A stretch of DNA of 64,000 nt from CAWBFD01 sp963788115 (GTDB lineage Bacteria; Actinomycetota; Thermoleophilia; Solirubrobacterales; 70-9): the NCBI GenBank assembly GCA_963788115.1, contig CAWBFD010000004.1, forward strand, positions 1,736,001-1,800,000, in the 5' to 3' direction. Shown piece after piece: positions 25,485-35,729 of this stretch (positions are counted from its first letter, which is position 1; each line of letters starts with the position of its first letter). Position numbers and translations under genes: made by a program. The notes under the pieces were generated by a model, which made no database searches, was not told the DNA's origin, and was given only the letters and a program-made list of their open reading frames with translations.

Positions 25485-25515
25485 CGAGAGCCCCCGCCAG
25501 CGGCGGGGGTTCTCG
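25485..25515 (+). terminator. Strong intrinsic terminator-like hairpin
   Basis: A 14-base-pair stem (CGAGAGCCCCCGCC with GGCGGGGGTTCTCG, one G-U pair) and a three-base loop, followed by TTTGTGCTCT. It ends the transcript of the membrane protein at 25067. Just before it, 25447-25472 is an AT-rich run of ACA/TAT dinucleotides that is very unlike the surrounding composition. Confidence 0.75.
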
Positions 25516-25857
25516 TTTGTGCTCTAACACGCGGTATCCGGGGTGCGGCGCTGGCGGGTCGGGTTGCCGAAATCCAACTGCGCGCCAAACGGCGCGCCAA
25601 ATTCTGCCGCGATTGCCACCGATCGGCGGCGTTTCCGGGCATCTAACGGCGATTCACGGCGTTCTTGCATAGCGCAGAGCGGCGCTGTGAGGCGGGCAGC
25701 AGAACTAAGAACGTGGCCCGCTCGCCAGCGCTGGGGCGGCGCAATCAGGCGATCATGGCGCAGACGTCGTCCATCTTGCCGCTGGAGCTGAAGCCGACGA
25801 CCGCCCCCGGCGCTCCGCGAGCGCGGGCTTCTCGATCGGCCGCGCCTCAGCCGCGGC
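25516..25857. other. Gene-free stretch with short direct repeats
   Basis: No convincing gene. A 10-base direct repeat GCGCGCCAAA occurs at 25580-25589 and 25592-25601, and a CCGATCGG palindrome near 25620. Open frames here lack G/C-ending codon bias and recognisable sequence. Composition is slightly less GC-rich than the genes around it. Confidence 0.5.
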
Positions 25858-26162
25858 TCAGGCGCGGGACTCGGCGGTCGCCCGCCGGTGACGCGCAACC
25901 GTGCCTGCGGCCGCGAGCGTCATCAGCATCAGGCCGGAGGCGATCAGGGCTCCGATCAGGGCGTCGGACCGGTCGAACGCGTCGTCCTCTCGGACCTCGA
26001 CCACCGGCGGCGGCGACGGCTGCTCCGACTCATCAGGTCCGACGATCGCGTTGAGTGACTGGTAACCGCTCTTGGCGGAGGTCGTCGAGGAGCGTTCGCC
26101 CGAGTCGGCATCGACCAGGGCGTTGAGCGAGGTGTAGTCGCTTAGGCCCAGGGCGAGCCCCG
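25858..26162 (-). pseudogene. C-terminal stalk and membrane anchor of a lost surface protein
   Basis: An open frame of about 100 codons with strong G/C third positions but no plausible start codon; the preceding in-frame codon is TGA, inside the terminator of the next gene. It contains two copies of a short motif, DYTSLNALVDADSGE and GYQSLNAIVGPDESE, then an acidic Pro-rich stretch, a transmembrane helix (DALIGALIASGLMLMTLAAAGTV) and a short basic tail ARHRR. I recall similar SLNA-repeat plus C-terminal anchor endings on exported Thermoleophilia proteins. It looks like the 3' end of a gene whose N-terminal part was deleted. Confidence 0.5.
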
Positions 26163-26182
26163 GCTCTCAGAGCCGGGGCTCG
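26154..26182 (-). terminator. Perfect 14-base-pair hairpin
   Basis: CGAGCCCCGGCTCT and its exact complement around a single central base, 15 bases after the stop of the calcium-repeat gene. It has no uridine run. It also bears the in-frame TGA that precedes the fragment at 25858-26162. Confidence 0.65.
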
Positions 26183-26196
26183 CGAGCTCGAACGGC

Positions 26197-27234
26197 CTAG
26201 ACGGGTACGCCGTCGACCAGCACCTCGAACACCACGGCGCCGCCGTTCGTGAGCACGTTGTCGGTGCCCGCGAGGGTGTTGACGGAGAGCCTGTCGGTCG
26301 GCTCCGCGTGCGTGAGCGACACGGCCGTGGCCAACCCGGTCACATCCGCTCCCGACTCGGAGCCGTCGATGTTGATCTCATCGTCACGGGCCGTGCCATT
26401 GACGATCACGTTGTCGACTGCGCCGTCGCCGGCGCCGCCGCCGAGCGTCCCGGCCAGCTCGAGGTTGGTCTGGGTCACGTCGGTGCCGGTGAGGTCGTTG
26501 ACCGTGATCGTGTCGGCTCCGCCGAGGGCGTTGAAGGTGACGGTCTCGACGCCATCGGTGACCATAGCGATGGCGGCAACGTCACGGAGGAACACGAGCC
26601 GACCGCCGATCGCGGACATGGTGATGTTCTCGGGCGCGCCGGCGCCATCGAACAGCATCGTGTCGCGCCCGTCCTGGCCCTCGATCCCGTCGGAGCCGTC
26701 GCCCGGATCCCAGCGGAAGGAGTCCCTGCCGCGGCCGAGGAAGGCGCTGTCGTTGCCCCGGCCGCCGGCGACGGTGTCCTTGCCGGTGCCGCCGCTGTAC
26801 GTCTCGGCGCCGGCCCCGCCGTTCAGCGAGTCGTCACCGGCGCCGCCGGCGATCGTCGTCGGGATCGCGTCGGTGAAGGGGCCGTTGGCGTCGTCGACGC
26901 GAACGGCATCGTCGCCGTCGCCCAGGCTGAGCCCGATCGCCGCGAGACGGGAGCGCGCGAACGAGAAGTCGGCCGAGCCGTCGCCGCCGACGTCGACCTC
27001 GACCCGATTCGGGTCACCGGCCTTCAGCCTAAGCGCGATGGCATCGGCCCGACGGCTGCCCTTGACCTCGAGCGTGCCGCGCTTGACCTGAGCCAGTACG
27101 CCGTCGACCCCGTTGTCGTTGTTGCTGGCGCTCGAATGAACTGGAACAACGAGCGACGCGAGCGCGAGGGCGGAGACCGCAGCGGTGTGGAGTGGCCACT
27201 TAGACCTGGAGTCGGTGATTGCGTTGGTGTTCAT
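26197..27234 (-). CDS. Secreted protein with hemolysin-type calcium-binding (RTX-like) repeats
   Basis: A 345-residue exported protein. The ATG at 27234 (MNTNAITD) has AAGG six bases upstream; residues 1-34 form a Sec signal peptide (WPLHTAAVSALALASLVVPVHS). The middle has GGAGDDSLNGGAGAETYSGGTGKD and GGRGNDSAFLGRGRDSF, that is G-G-x-G-x-D-x-U nonapeptides that bind calcium in a parallel beta roll. The rest (ALGGADTITVNDLTGTD, NTLAGTDNVLTNGG) is a looser version of the same. No type I secretion genes are nearby, so Sec export is likely. It is divergent from the LuxR gene. Confidence 0.82.
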   Translation of the reverse strand: MNTNAITDSRSKWPLHTAAVSALALASLVVPVHSSASNNDNGVDGVLAQVKRGTLEVKGSRRADAIALRLKAGDPNRVEVDVGGDGSADFSFARSRLAAIGLSLGDGDDAVRVDDANGPFTDAIPTTIAGGAGDDSLNGGAGAETYSGGTGKDTVAGGRGNDSAFLGRGRDSFRWDPGDGSDGIEGQDGRDTMLFDGAGAPENITMSAIGGRLVFLRDVAAIAMVTDGVETVTFNALGGADTITVNDLTGTDVTQTNLELAGTLGGGAGDGAVDNVIVNGTARDDEINIDGSESGADVTGLATAVSLTHAEPTDRLSVNTLAGTDNVLTNGGAVVFEVLVDGVPV

Positions 27235-27385
27235 CTTCATCCTTTCGCTGTTTGATTTCGAATTGCTGGTTGCTGCAGCGACCATGGTCCGCCCGACCGG
27301 CACTCCGCACATCGGGCACATCCCCTGACATCGAACCCCGAACTTTGCGGGGCGCCGCGCACTCCGCCTTACGATTGGTCGACGC

Positions 27386-30248
27386 ATGGACCGGTCCGCC
27401 CGCGCCCAGCCAACCGAGCTGCTCGAGCGCGAGCACGAGGTCGAGCGGATCCGCGCCACGCTGCGTGCCGTGGGGCGGCGAGCCGGGGGGGCCCTGGTCA
27501 TCGAGGGGGCCGCTGGGATGGGTAAGTCACGGCTGCTCGAGGAGGCACGCGCATGGGCGTCGGACCTCGGCCTCCGGGTCCTGGGCGCGCGGGCGACGGA
27601 GCTCGAGCGGGGGTTTCCGTTCGGGGTGGTGCGCCAGCTCTTCGAGCGCCCACTGCTGGAGGCCGACACCGACGAGCGCGACCGCTGGCTGGCGGGAGCG
27701 GCGGCGCTGGCCGCGGACGTGCTCACCGGAGCGGGGACCTCGGCCTCCAGGGCGCCGCCACCGGGCCCAGCCGCCGGCGACTCCGGCTACGCGTGGCAAC
27801 ACGGCCTCTACTGGCTCGCCTCGAACCTGTCCGACGATTCGCCGCTCGCGCTCATGGTCGACGACCTGCAGTGGTCCGATACGCCGTCGGCGCGCGCCCT
27901 CGCCTTCATCGCCCGCCGGCTCGAAGGGCAGCCGCTCGCGCTGATCCTCGCCACCCGGCCGCTCGATCCCGCGCTGACGCCCGAGGCGGCGACGCTCGTT
28001 GCCGACCCCGCGGCGGAGCTGCTGCGGCCGTCGCCCCTGACGCAGGCGGCGATCCGGGCTCTGGTCGCCGTGCGGCTGTCCGAGCGAGCCCGACGATCGG
28101 TTCGTTCGCGTGTGCATCGAGGTGACGGGCGGCAACCCGTTCCTCGTTGGCGAGCTCCTGGACGAGGCGGCGGCTCGCGGCCTCAAACCCACCGCGGCCG
28201 CCGCGGCCGAGCTCGGCGCGATGGTCCCGCGCGGCGTCGCCAACGCGGTGCTGCTCCGGTTGGCGCGGCTGACGCCGGCGGCCGCCGCGCTGGCCCGCGC
28301 GCTGAGCGCGCTCGGCGACGGCGCACAGCTGGGCGACGCGGCGCGCCTCGCCGGACTCGCCGATGCCGACGTCGAGGCAGCGATGGCGGCGCTGGTCGCC
28401 GCCGGCGTCGTGGAGTCTGGCGCTGCGGTCCGTTTCACTCACCCCATCCTGCGCACGGCGATCTACGGCGACCTGTCGCCCGCCGAACGCGAGCGGCTGC
28501 ATCACGCCGCGGCGACGATCCTGCGCGAGCGCGGAGCGCCCGCCGACCAGGTCGCGGCGCAGGTCATGCACACCGAGCCGGCGGCCGACTCCGTGACGGT
28601 GGCACTGCTGCGGGGCGCCGCTCGCGACGCGCTGGCCCTGGGTGACGCAGCGGGCGCGGCCGCACTGCTCTCCCGCGCACTCGACGAGCCTCCCGCTAAC
28701 GGCGAGCGCGCCATCGTCCTGCTCGAGCTCGGCCAGGCGCGCGCCCGCGCCGGCGCATCGGAGGCGATCGCTCCGCTGTCGGAGATCGTCGAGCGCGGCA
28801 AGGACGCGGCCGCGATCGCCGCGGCGGCGATCGAGCTCAGCGGCATGCTCTTCTACGCCGGGCGTGCCGCTGAAGGAGCCGCGATCCTGCGCCGTGCCCA
28901 GGAACGGCTTCCGGCCAGGGAGCCGGCACGCGAGCAGCTCGAGGTCGCGCTGCTGGGCGTCAGCTACACCTCGGCGTCGGCCCGGCGCGAGGCCGACGCG
29001 ACCGTCGCCGCGCTGCGAGATCCGGGCGGCCCGGCACGCGGCGTGCTGCAGGCCACGACGCTCGCCGGGCTCGCCATGGAAGAGGTTCTGAATTCGCGCT
29101 CGGCGTCCACCGCGATCGACCTCGCCGAACGCGCGCTCGCGGCTGAGCTCCCGCTCGAGCCCCACCGCGGCGAGAACTGGGCGATGTTGGCCCTCGCCGC
29201 CCTTGCGGCCGCCGACGGTCTTGACGCGGCCCTTCGGGGCACGGACGAGATCCTCACGCAGGCGCGCGAGCGGGGCGCGGCACCGACGGTTGTGACTCTG
29301 ACGGCGCTTCGAGCGAACATCGGGGTGCGCCGCGGAGACCTGGCCGCCGCCCAGGCGGACGCGCAGGTGGCGATCGAGCTCGCGCCTGACCTGCTGGGCG
29401 CCGAGTTCCTCGTCCTGGCCGTGGCGGCGGCGGTGCTCGCGGGGCTCGAGCGCGACGAGACCCCCGACTCTCTGCGCCGGCTCATCGACCGCGCCGGCGT
29501 TCGGTACGACACCGACTTTACTCCGAGCTCCCAGCTGCGCTATGCCTCGGGCGTGCTTCGCGCCGCGGCCGGCAACCACGAAGTGGCGATCGAGGAACTG
29601 CGCTGCTGCGACGACCCCGCATTCGGCGGCGACAATCCGGCCATGCTCGCGTGGCGCTCGGCGGCGGCCCTCTCCCTGGCCGAGCTCGGACGCCGCGACG
29701 AGGCTCGCGGCTTGGCCGCCGAAGAGGTGCGCCGCGCGCTGTCCTTCGGCGCGCCTCGCGCGATTGGCATCGCGTTGCGCGCCGACGCGCTCGTCGGCCC
29801 ACCCGCGGAGCGGCCGAAAGGGCTGGCGGCCGCGCTCTCTGTGCTGGACTCCTCGCCCGCGCGGCTGGAGCATGCGCGGGTACTGGTCGACCTCGGCGCA
29901 ACGTTCCGCGCCGCCGGACAGCGCACCGCGGCCAAGGAGCCTCTGCTCGAAGGGCTCGCGCTGGCCGGCCGCTGCGGCGCCCGAACCCTGGGGCGGCGGG
30001 CGCGGGCCGAGCTCGCGGCGATCGGCATCCGACCCCGGACCACCGAGCGCACGGGGGCGGACTCACTGACGCCCAGCGAGCGACGCGTTGTCGAGCTCGC
30101 CGCGACCGGCGCCACGAACCGCGAGATCGCCCAGACGCTGTTCGTCACCGTGAAGACGGTGGAGACCCATCTGGGACGGGCGTTCCGAAAGCTCGACGTC
30201 TCGTCTCGGCGCCAGCTTCCCGACGTGCTCGCGCGCGCCGCCGGCTAA
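27386..30248 (+). pseudogene. Large ATP-binding LuxR-family regulator, one frameshift
   Basis: A LAL-type regulator of about 950 residues. N-terminus: LEREHEVERIRATLRAV, Walker A VIEGAAGMGKSRLLEEA and Walker B LALMVDDLQWSD. Then winged-helix and TPR-like helical repeats of about 500 residues, and a C-terminal LuxR HTH (LTPSERRVVELAATGATNREIAQTLFVTVKTVETHLGRAFRKLDV). At about 28085 one extra base separates LSE from EPDDRFVRVCIEVTGGNPFL; on either side the sequence is intact. Without repair, the N-terminal product ends at 28645 and the C-terminal part could restart near 28110. A TACGAT -10 lies at 27370-27375. Ligand and targets unknown. Confidence 0.85.
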
Positions 30249-30442
30249 CGCCGGGCACGCCAAGCGCGGCAGCCTCCCCGGCGCAGCGAAAGCTGACGGC
30301 GAGCCTCGGTCCGCCCAACCCGCAGTGAGTGACGATGCGCCAGACCTTCTCCTCCTGACACCAGCATTCTGGTGCCACGGGGCCGGTTGACGGTCCCGTT
30401 GCAGCTGACGCCGCCGCTGATCCAGGCGGCGGTATGAGCGGG

Positions 30443-30471
30443 TTGTTCGCCCGTCGGGGCGGGTGTACCCT
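30443..30471 (+). promoter_or_regulatory. Promoter of the SARP-WD40 gene, leaderless
   Basis: TTGTTC (30443-30448) and TACCCT (30466-30471) are separated by 17 bases, and the predicted start falls at 30478, one base before the ATG at 30479. No ribosome binding site precedes that ATG, consistent with leaderless expression. Upstream, CACCAG-CATT-CTGGTG (about 30359-30374) forms a small hairpin after the LuxR gene. Confidence 0.5.
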
Positions 30472-30478
30472 CGTTTCG

Positions 30479-33400
30479 ATGGGGGGTGTAGAAATCCGGG
30501 TCCTCGGGCGCGTCGATGCCCTCATCGACGGCCAACCTCTTCCCTTGGGGGGGAGCAAGCAGCGCGGGATGCTCGCGATGCTCGCGCTGCGCGCCAACCG
30601 CACGGTGAGCGCCGACGAGCTGATCGATGGCCTGTGGGCCGATCGCCCGCCCGCGAGCGCCGCCAAGAACGTCCAGTACTACGTCTCGCAGCTGCGAAAG
30701 GCGTTGGCCTCCAACGACCCGAGGCGCAGCATCGTCACCCACGGACGGGGCTATGAGCTCAAGCTGCCGGAGGACGCGGTGGACGCGGTGCGCTTCGAGC
30801 AGCTCGTCGAACGTGCGCGGCGCGAGGCCGACCAGGCGATCCCCGACGGCGCGGCCAGCGCCGCGCTCGAGCTCTGGCACGGGGCCCCACTCGCCGACGT
30901 CGCCTCAGAGCCGTTCGCGCAGCGCCGAGATCCGTCGCCTCGAGGAGCTTCACCTGCGCGCGCTCGAGCTGGCGATCGACGCCGAGCTCGCCGCCGGGCG
31001 CCACGACGACGTGGTCGCCCAAACCGAGGCGCTGATCGCGGAGGAGCCCCTCCGCGAGCGCCTTCACGCCCAGCGGATGCTCGCCCTCTACCGCGCCGGG
31101 CGCCAATCGGAGGCGCTCGAGGCCTACGGCGCGGCGCGCGGGACGCTGATCGAGCAGATCGGGGTCGAGCCCGGGCCCGAGCTGCGACGCCTCCAGGAGC
31201 AGATCCTCGCCCACGACCCCGCCCTCGACCCGCTGCCGCCGATCCTGGAGCTGCCGGTCCAGCTCGAGGGCGGCTCGCCGCTGCTCGCCGGGCGCGAGCG
31301 CGAGCTCGACTGGCTGCGCCGGCGCTGGGTGAAGGCGAGCGAGGGCCGGGTCGTCTGCGCCCTCGTCTGGGGGCCCGCCGGGATCGGCAAGACGCGGCTC
31401 GTGGCCGAGCTCGCGGCCGAGGTCCAGCGCGCCGGCGCGTCGGTCCTCTACGCCGCCGGCGGCGAGGCCGCCGACGCCGCCCTGGCGAGCGTCGCCGAGG
31501 CCGGGGCCGGCCATCGACCGACGCTACTGGCGCTCGACTACGCCGACGACGCACCGCCCGCGGTGCTCGCCGCCGCCGCAGCGCTCGCCCGCGAGGCCGG
31601 GGACCGCTCGCTTTTGATCTGCGTCCTTCATCACGACGAGCAGGGACCGCCCGCCTTCGCCGGCCTGCTCGAGTCGGGCGCCGCCGAGCGCCTGCGGCTC
31701 GATCCGCTGGGCGAGGAGGCGACCGCCGAGATCGCGGCCCTCTACGCCCCCGCCGAGGGCGTCGCGATGCCCCTGCGGACGCTGATCGCCGAAAGCGAGG
31801 GGGTGCCGCTTCGCATCCACCGCGCGGCCGACGAGTGGGCGCGGGCGGAGGCGGCCGAGCGGCTCGTGGCCACCGCCGGCCGTGCCACGAGCGAGCGGCC
31901 GCGAGCCTTCGCACGACCGAGGCCGAGCTGGCGCCGGCAGCGTCGTGGATCTGCAGGTGGCCCGGGAGCGCAAGGCGTTCTACATGCTCGACGAGCCGCC
32001 GGACTCCTCCGAGCCGCTCGTCTGCCCGTTCCGCGGCCTGGCGCCGTTTGACGCCGCCCAGGCCGAGTACTTCTTCGGTCGCGAGCGCCTCGTCGCCGAG
32101 CTCGTCGCCCGCCTCGTCGGCTCGACTCTGCTGGCGGTGTTCGGCCCCTCCGGCAGCGGCAAGTCCTCGGCGGTGCGCGCCGGGCTTCTGCCGGCACTCG
32201 CCGACGGGGTCGTCCCCGGCTCCGAGGGTTGGCGTCGCGCGGTGATGCGCCCCGGCCAGCGCCCGCTCGCCGAGCTGTTCCGCACTCTCGGCCGCGCCGT
32301 GCCCGAGGCGGGGGGCGAGGGAGCGCGGACGCCGTGCGATCGCCGACGCGCTCGATCGTCTGCCTCCCGGCGAGCGCCTGGTCCTGGTCGTCGACCAGTT
32401 CGAGGAGGTCTTCGTCGCCTGCCGCGACGAGGCCGAGCGCGAGGCGTTCCTCGACGCGCTGGTCGAGGGCGCCGCCGACCCCGACGAGCGCCTGGTGGTC
32501 GTGCTCGCGATCCGCGCCGACTTCTACGGGCGCTGCGCCGAGCACGCGGCGCTCGCGACGCTGATCGGCGCCAACCAGGTCCTGGTCGGGCCGATGCGCC
32601 GCGACGAGCTCCGCCGGGCGATCGAGCTCCCCGCCCGCAGGGCCGGGCTGCGGGTCGAGCCGCGCCTGGTCTCGGCGCTCGTCGGCGACGTCGCCTCAGA
32701 GCCCGGCGGCCTGCCGCTCCTCTCGGCCGCTCTCGTCGAGCTCTGGCAGCGACGCGACGGACGCACCCTTCGCCACCGCGCCTACGAGCACACCGGCGGC
32801 GTCGACGGGGCCGTCGCCCGCCTCGCCGAGGGCGCCTACCAGCGCCTGAGCGAGCCCGAGCGGTCCCGGACGCGGCCGATGCTTCTGCGCCTCGCCGGCG
32901 CGGAGGAGCAGGAAGTGGAGGCGTTCGTTCGCCGCCGCGTTCCGCTCGACGAGCTCGAGCTCGACCGCGACGAGGCGGCCGCCGGGGCGCTCGCCGTGCT
33001 CACCGAGGCGCGCCTGCTGAGCGTCGACGAGGAGACGGTCGAGGTCGCCCACGAGGCGCTGCTTCGCGAATGGCCGCGGCTTCGCGGCTGGCTCGCGGAG
33101 GACGCCGAGGGTCGGCGCCTTCACCATCACCTGATCACCGCCGCCGCCGAGTGGCGTGACTCCGAGCGCGATCCCGCCGAGCTCTACCGGGGCGCTCGAC
33201 TCGCCGCGGCGCTCGAGTGGGCCGCCGAGCACGACCCGGAGCTGAACGAGCTCGAGCGCGTCTTCCTCGAGGAGAGCCGGGCCGCAAGCGAGCGCCGGGC
33301 CGAGCGCCAGCAGCGCACCAACCGCCGGCTGCGGACGCTGCTCGCCGGGGTCGGGGTGCTGCTCGCGATCGCGATCGCCGCCGGGGTGATCGCGCTCTCG

Positions 33401-35575
33401 GAGCGCCAGGGCGCGCGCAGCGCCGCCACCGCCGAGGCCGCGCAGCGCCTCGGAGCCCAGGCCCTGACCGAGGACCGCCTCGACCAGGCATTTCTGCCTG
33501 GCCAACGCCGGCGTCGCCCTCGACGACTCCCTCGCGACCCGCTCCAGCCTGTTCTCGGTGCTCCTGCGCAGCCCCCAGGCACTCGGCGTCCTGTACGGCG
33601 ACGGCAGCAAGCTCTGGTCGCTCGCGCTCAGCCCCGACGGAGGAACGCTAGCGGTGGGCGACAACGACGGCACCGTGATCCTCTTCGACACCGAGACGCG
33701 GGAGCGAATCGGCGACTACCAGGCGGGGAGTGGGGGGGTCCCCTGGCTTGGCTTCCATCCCCGGCACGGCTCACTCGCGGTCGCCGCGAAGGGCCCGAGC
33801 GGATCGAGGGCCCACCTGCACATCATCGACGCGGCCACTCAACGGCTGCGCAGGTCGATCCCGCTCGGCCGCAATCCCGCCGACCCCGGGTCCACCTACA
33901 TCCCCATTGCGAGCTACGCCCCGGATGAGCGCAGCGTGATCGTCGGCTACAAGAGCGAACCGGGCCCCCTGTTCCTGCGCCGGTTCGACCTCGCCAGCGG
34001 CTCGCGGCTGGGGCGGGCCGTGCGTGTGACCCCCCAGTCCCTGCCGAGTCCACCTGCAGACGACCCCGGACGGGAGCCTGATCTACGCCGACGCTGACGC
34101 TGCGTACGCGATCGACCCCGAGACGCTGCGCGTCGTCCGCCGTTACCCGGTGGGGGGTACGAATACCGCCGCGCTCAGCCATGACGGGCGCACGCTCGCG
34201 CTCGGGAAGGAGAACGGGAGCATTCGCCTGCTCGACCTCGCCTCCGGGCGGGCGCGGACGCTTGCGGACTCCCCGGGCCTCGACGTCGGGGCCTTCAGCC
34301 CCGACGGGCGAATGCTCTCGACCTGGGAGGGCGGCAGCGGAGACGTGATCGTCTGGGACGTGCGGGAGGGACGCTCGATCGAGACCCTCGTCGGCCACTC
34401 CCCCGAAGTCTCGAGCCAGCAGGCCTTCAGTCCCGACGGGCGCACCCTCTACACCGCCGACAATGACTCGAGGGCCATCATCTGGGACGTGGCCGGCGAC
34501 CGCCGGCTCGGGCGGCCGTTCCGCACCAACGCCCTCGACGAGACGGGCGAGGCCCCCGCCCGTCGCCGTCAGCCCCGACGGGCGCACCCTCGCGGTCGCG
34601 AGGGTCGACGGCCGGGTGGACCTGATCGACGCCGAGACGCTGCGCTCGAGCGGCGGCTTCGAGGCCTTCGCCGGCAGGTCGGCGCTCGCGATCGAGTACT
34701 CGCCCGACGGGCGCCGGCTGGCGGTGGCCGGGACGGGCGGGGGCGTCGGCCTCTGGGACGCCGGCTCGGGGAAGCGCGTCGGCCCGCTGCTGCGCGCCCC
34801 CCGCGGCCCTAACCTGAAGAACCCGCACGACGTCCAGGCGCTCGCCTTCGGTCAGGGGGGTCTGCTCGCCGCAGGCGACGCGGAGGGAGCCGTGTGGATC
34901 TGGAGCCTCGACGGGCGGAAGCTGATCCGCCGACTGCCCCCGGTGTCCAAGGCCGCCCGCGGGTGGGGCGGGGTGAGGGGGCTTGCCTTCAGCCCCGACG
35001 GCTCGCAGCTCGCGATCCCGTTCGCCGCTCGCTTCTGGCAGCAGGAGCCCGATGGCGTCGACGTTCGCGACCCCCGCAGCGGCGATCGGCTCGTCAGGCT
35101 GCGCACCGACCGCTCGGTGAGCTCGGTCGCCTTCTCCCCCGACGGCGGCCTGCTCGCCGGCGGCCAGGACAACGGCAGCACTTTCGTTTGGGCGACCGAC
35201 GGCTGGGCTCGGGTGGGGCGGCCGCTGAGCTTGGGGCGTGGGGAGAGGGAGACCCTAGGGGTGGCCTTCTCCCCGGACGGCCGCACCCTGGCCAGCTCGC
35301 ACAACGACGGCACGGTCGTGCTCTGGGACGTCGGCTCGCAGGCGCCGATCGGCTCGCCGCTTCCGGGCCTGCCGAACACCCGGGTGACGGCCGACTTCAC
35401 TCCCGACGGCGATCGCCTGTTCGCGGTCTCCGACGCCGGGGAGGCGATCCGCTGGGAGGTCGATCCCGAGGTCTGGGCACAACACGCGTGCGACGTCGCC
35501 GGGGAGCTGACGCCCGAGCAGTGGGACGAGGTCGTCCCCGAGCAGGACTACGTCTCGGTCTGCCCCCCGGGCTGA
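30479..35575 (+). pseudogene. SARP-type regulator fused to two NTPase modules and a WD40 propeller, seven frameshifts
   Basis: One ancestral gene of about 1,700 codons read in shifting frames. Order: OmpR-type winged helix (VEIRVLGRVDALIDGQPLPLGG), bacterial transcriptional activation domain with TPRs (to about 31230), an AAA-type NTPase with WGPAGIGKTRL (about 31368), a second nSTAND NTPase beginning CPFRGLAPFDAAQAEYFFGRE with FGPSGSGKSS (about 32140) and LVVDQFEEVF, a transmembrane helix (about 33345-33405), then WD40 repeats (SPDGRTLA type) from 33590 to the stop. Frame changes near 30915(+1), 31893(-1), 31933(-1), 32320(+1), 33490(+1), 34040(+1) and 34556(+1). No open segment spans the gene. 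Seen directly; decay or indel error is open. Confidence 0.8.
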
Positions 35576-35729
35576 GGATCTCGACTGCGGCGCGCTCGTA
35601 GATCGCGCCCGCAACCCCTTTGTACCGAGCTTGTACCGCCGTGTTGGAGCCTTCAGGCCGTCAAACCGGCACCGCGCCTGGCCCATCGGGAGACCAGGTC
35701 CGAGGCCACGACCACAAGGGAGGCCCAAG

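Noticed and set aside
27906..29873. 655-codon minus-strand open frame over the LuxR gene
   Set aside because: The plus strand has clear Walker, helical repeat and LuxR motifs; the antisense has none.
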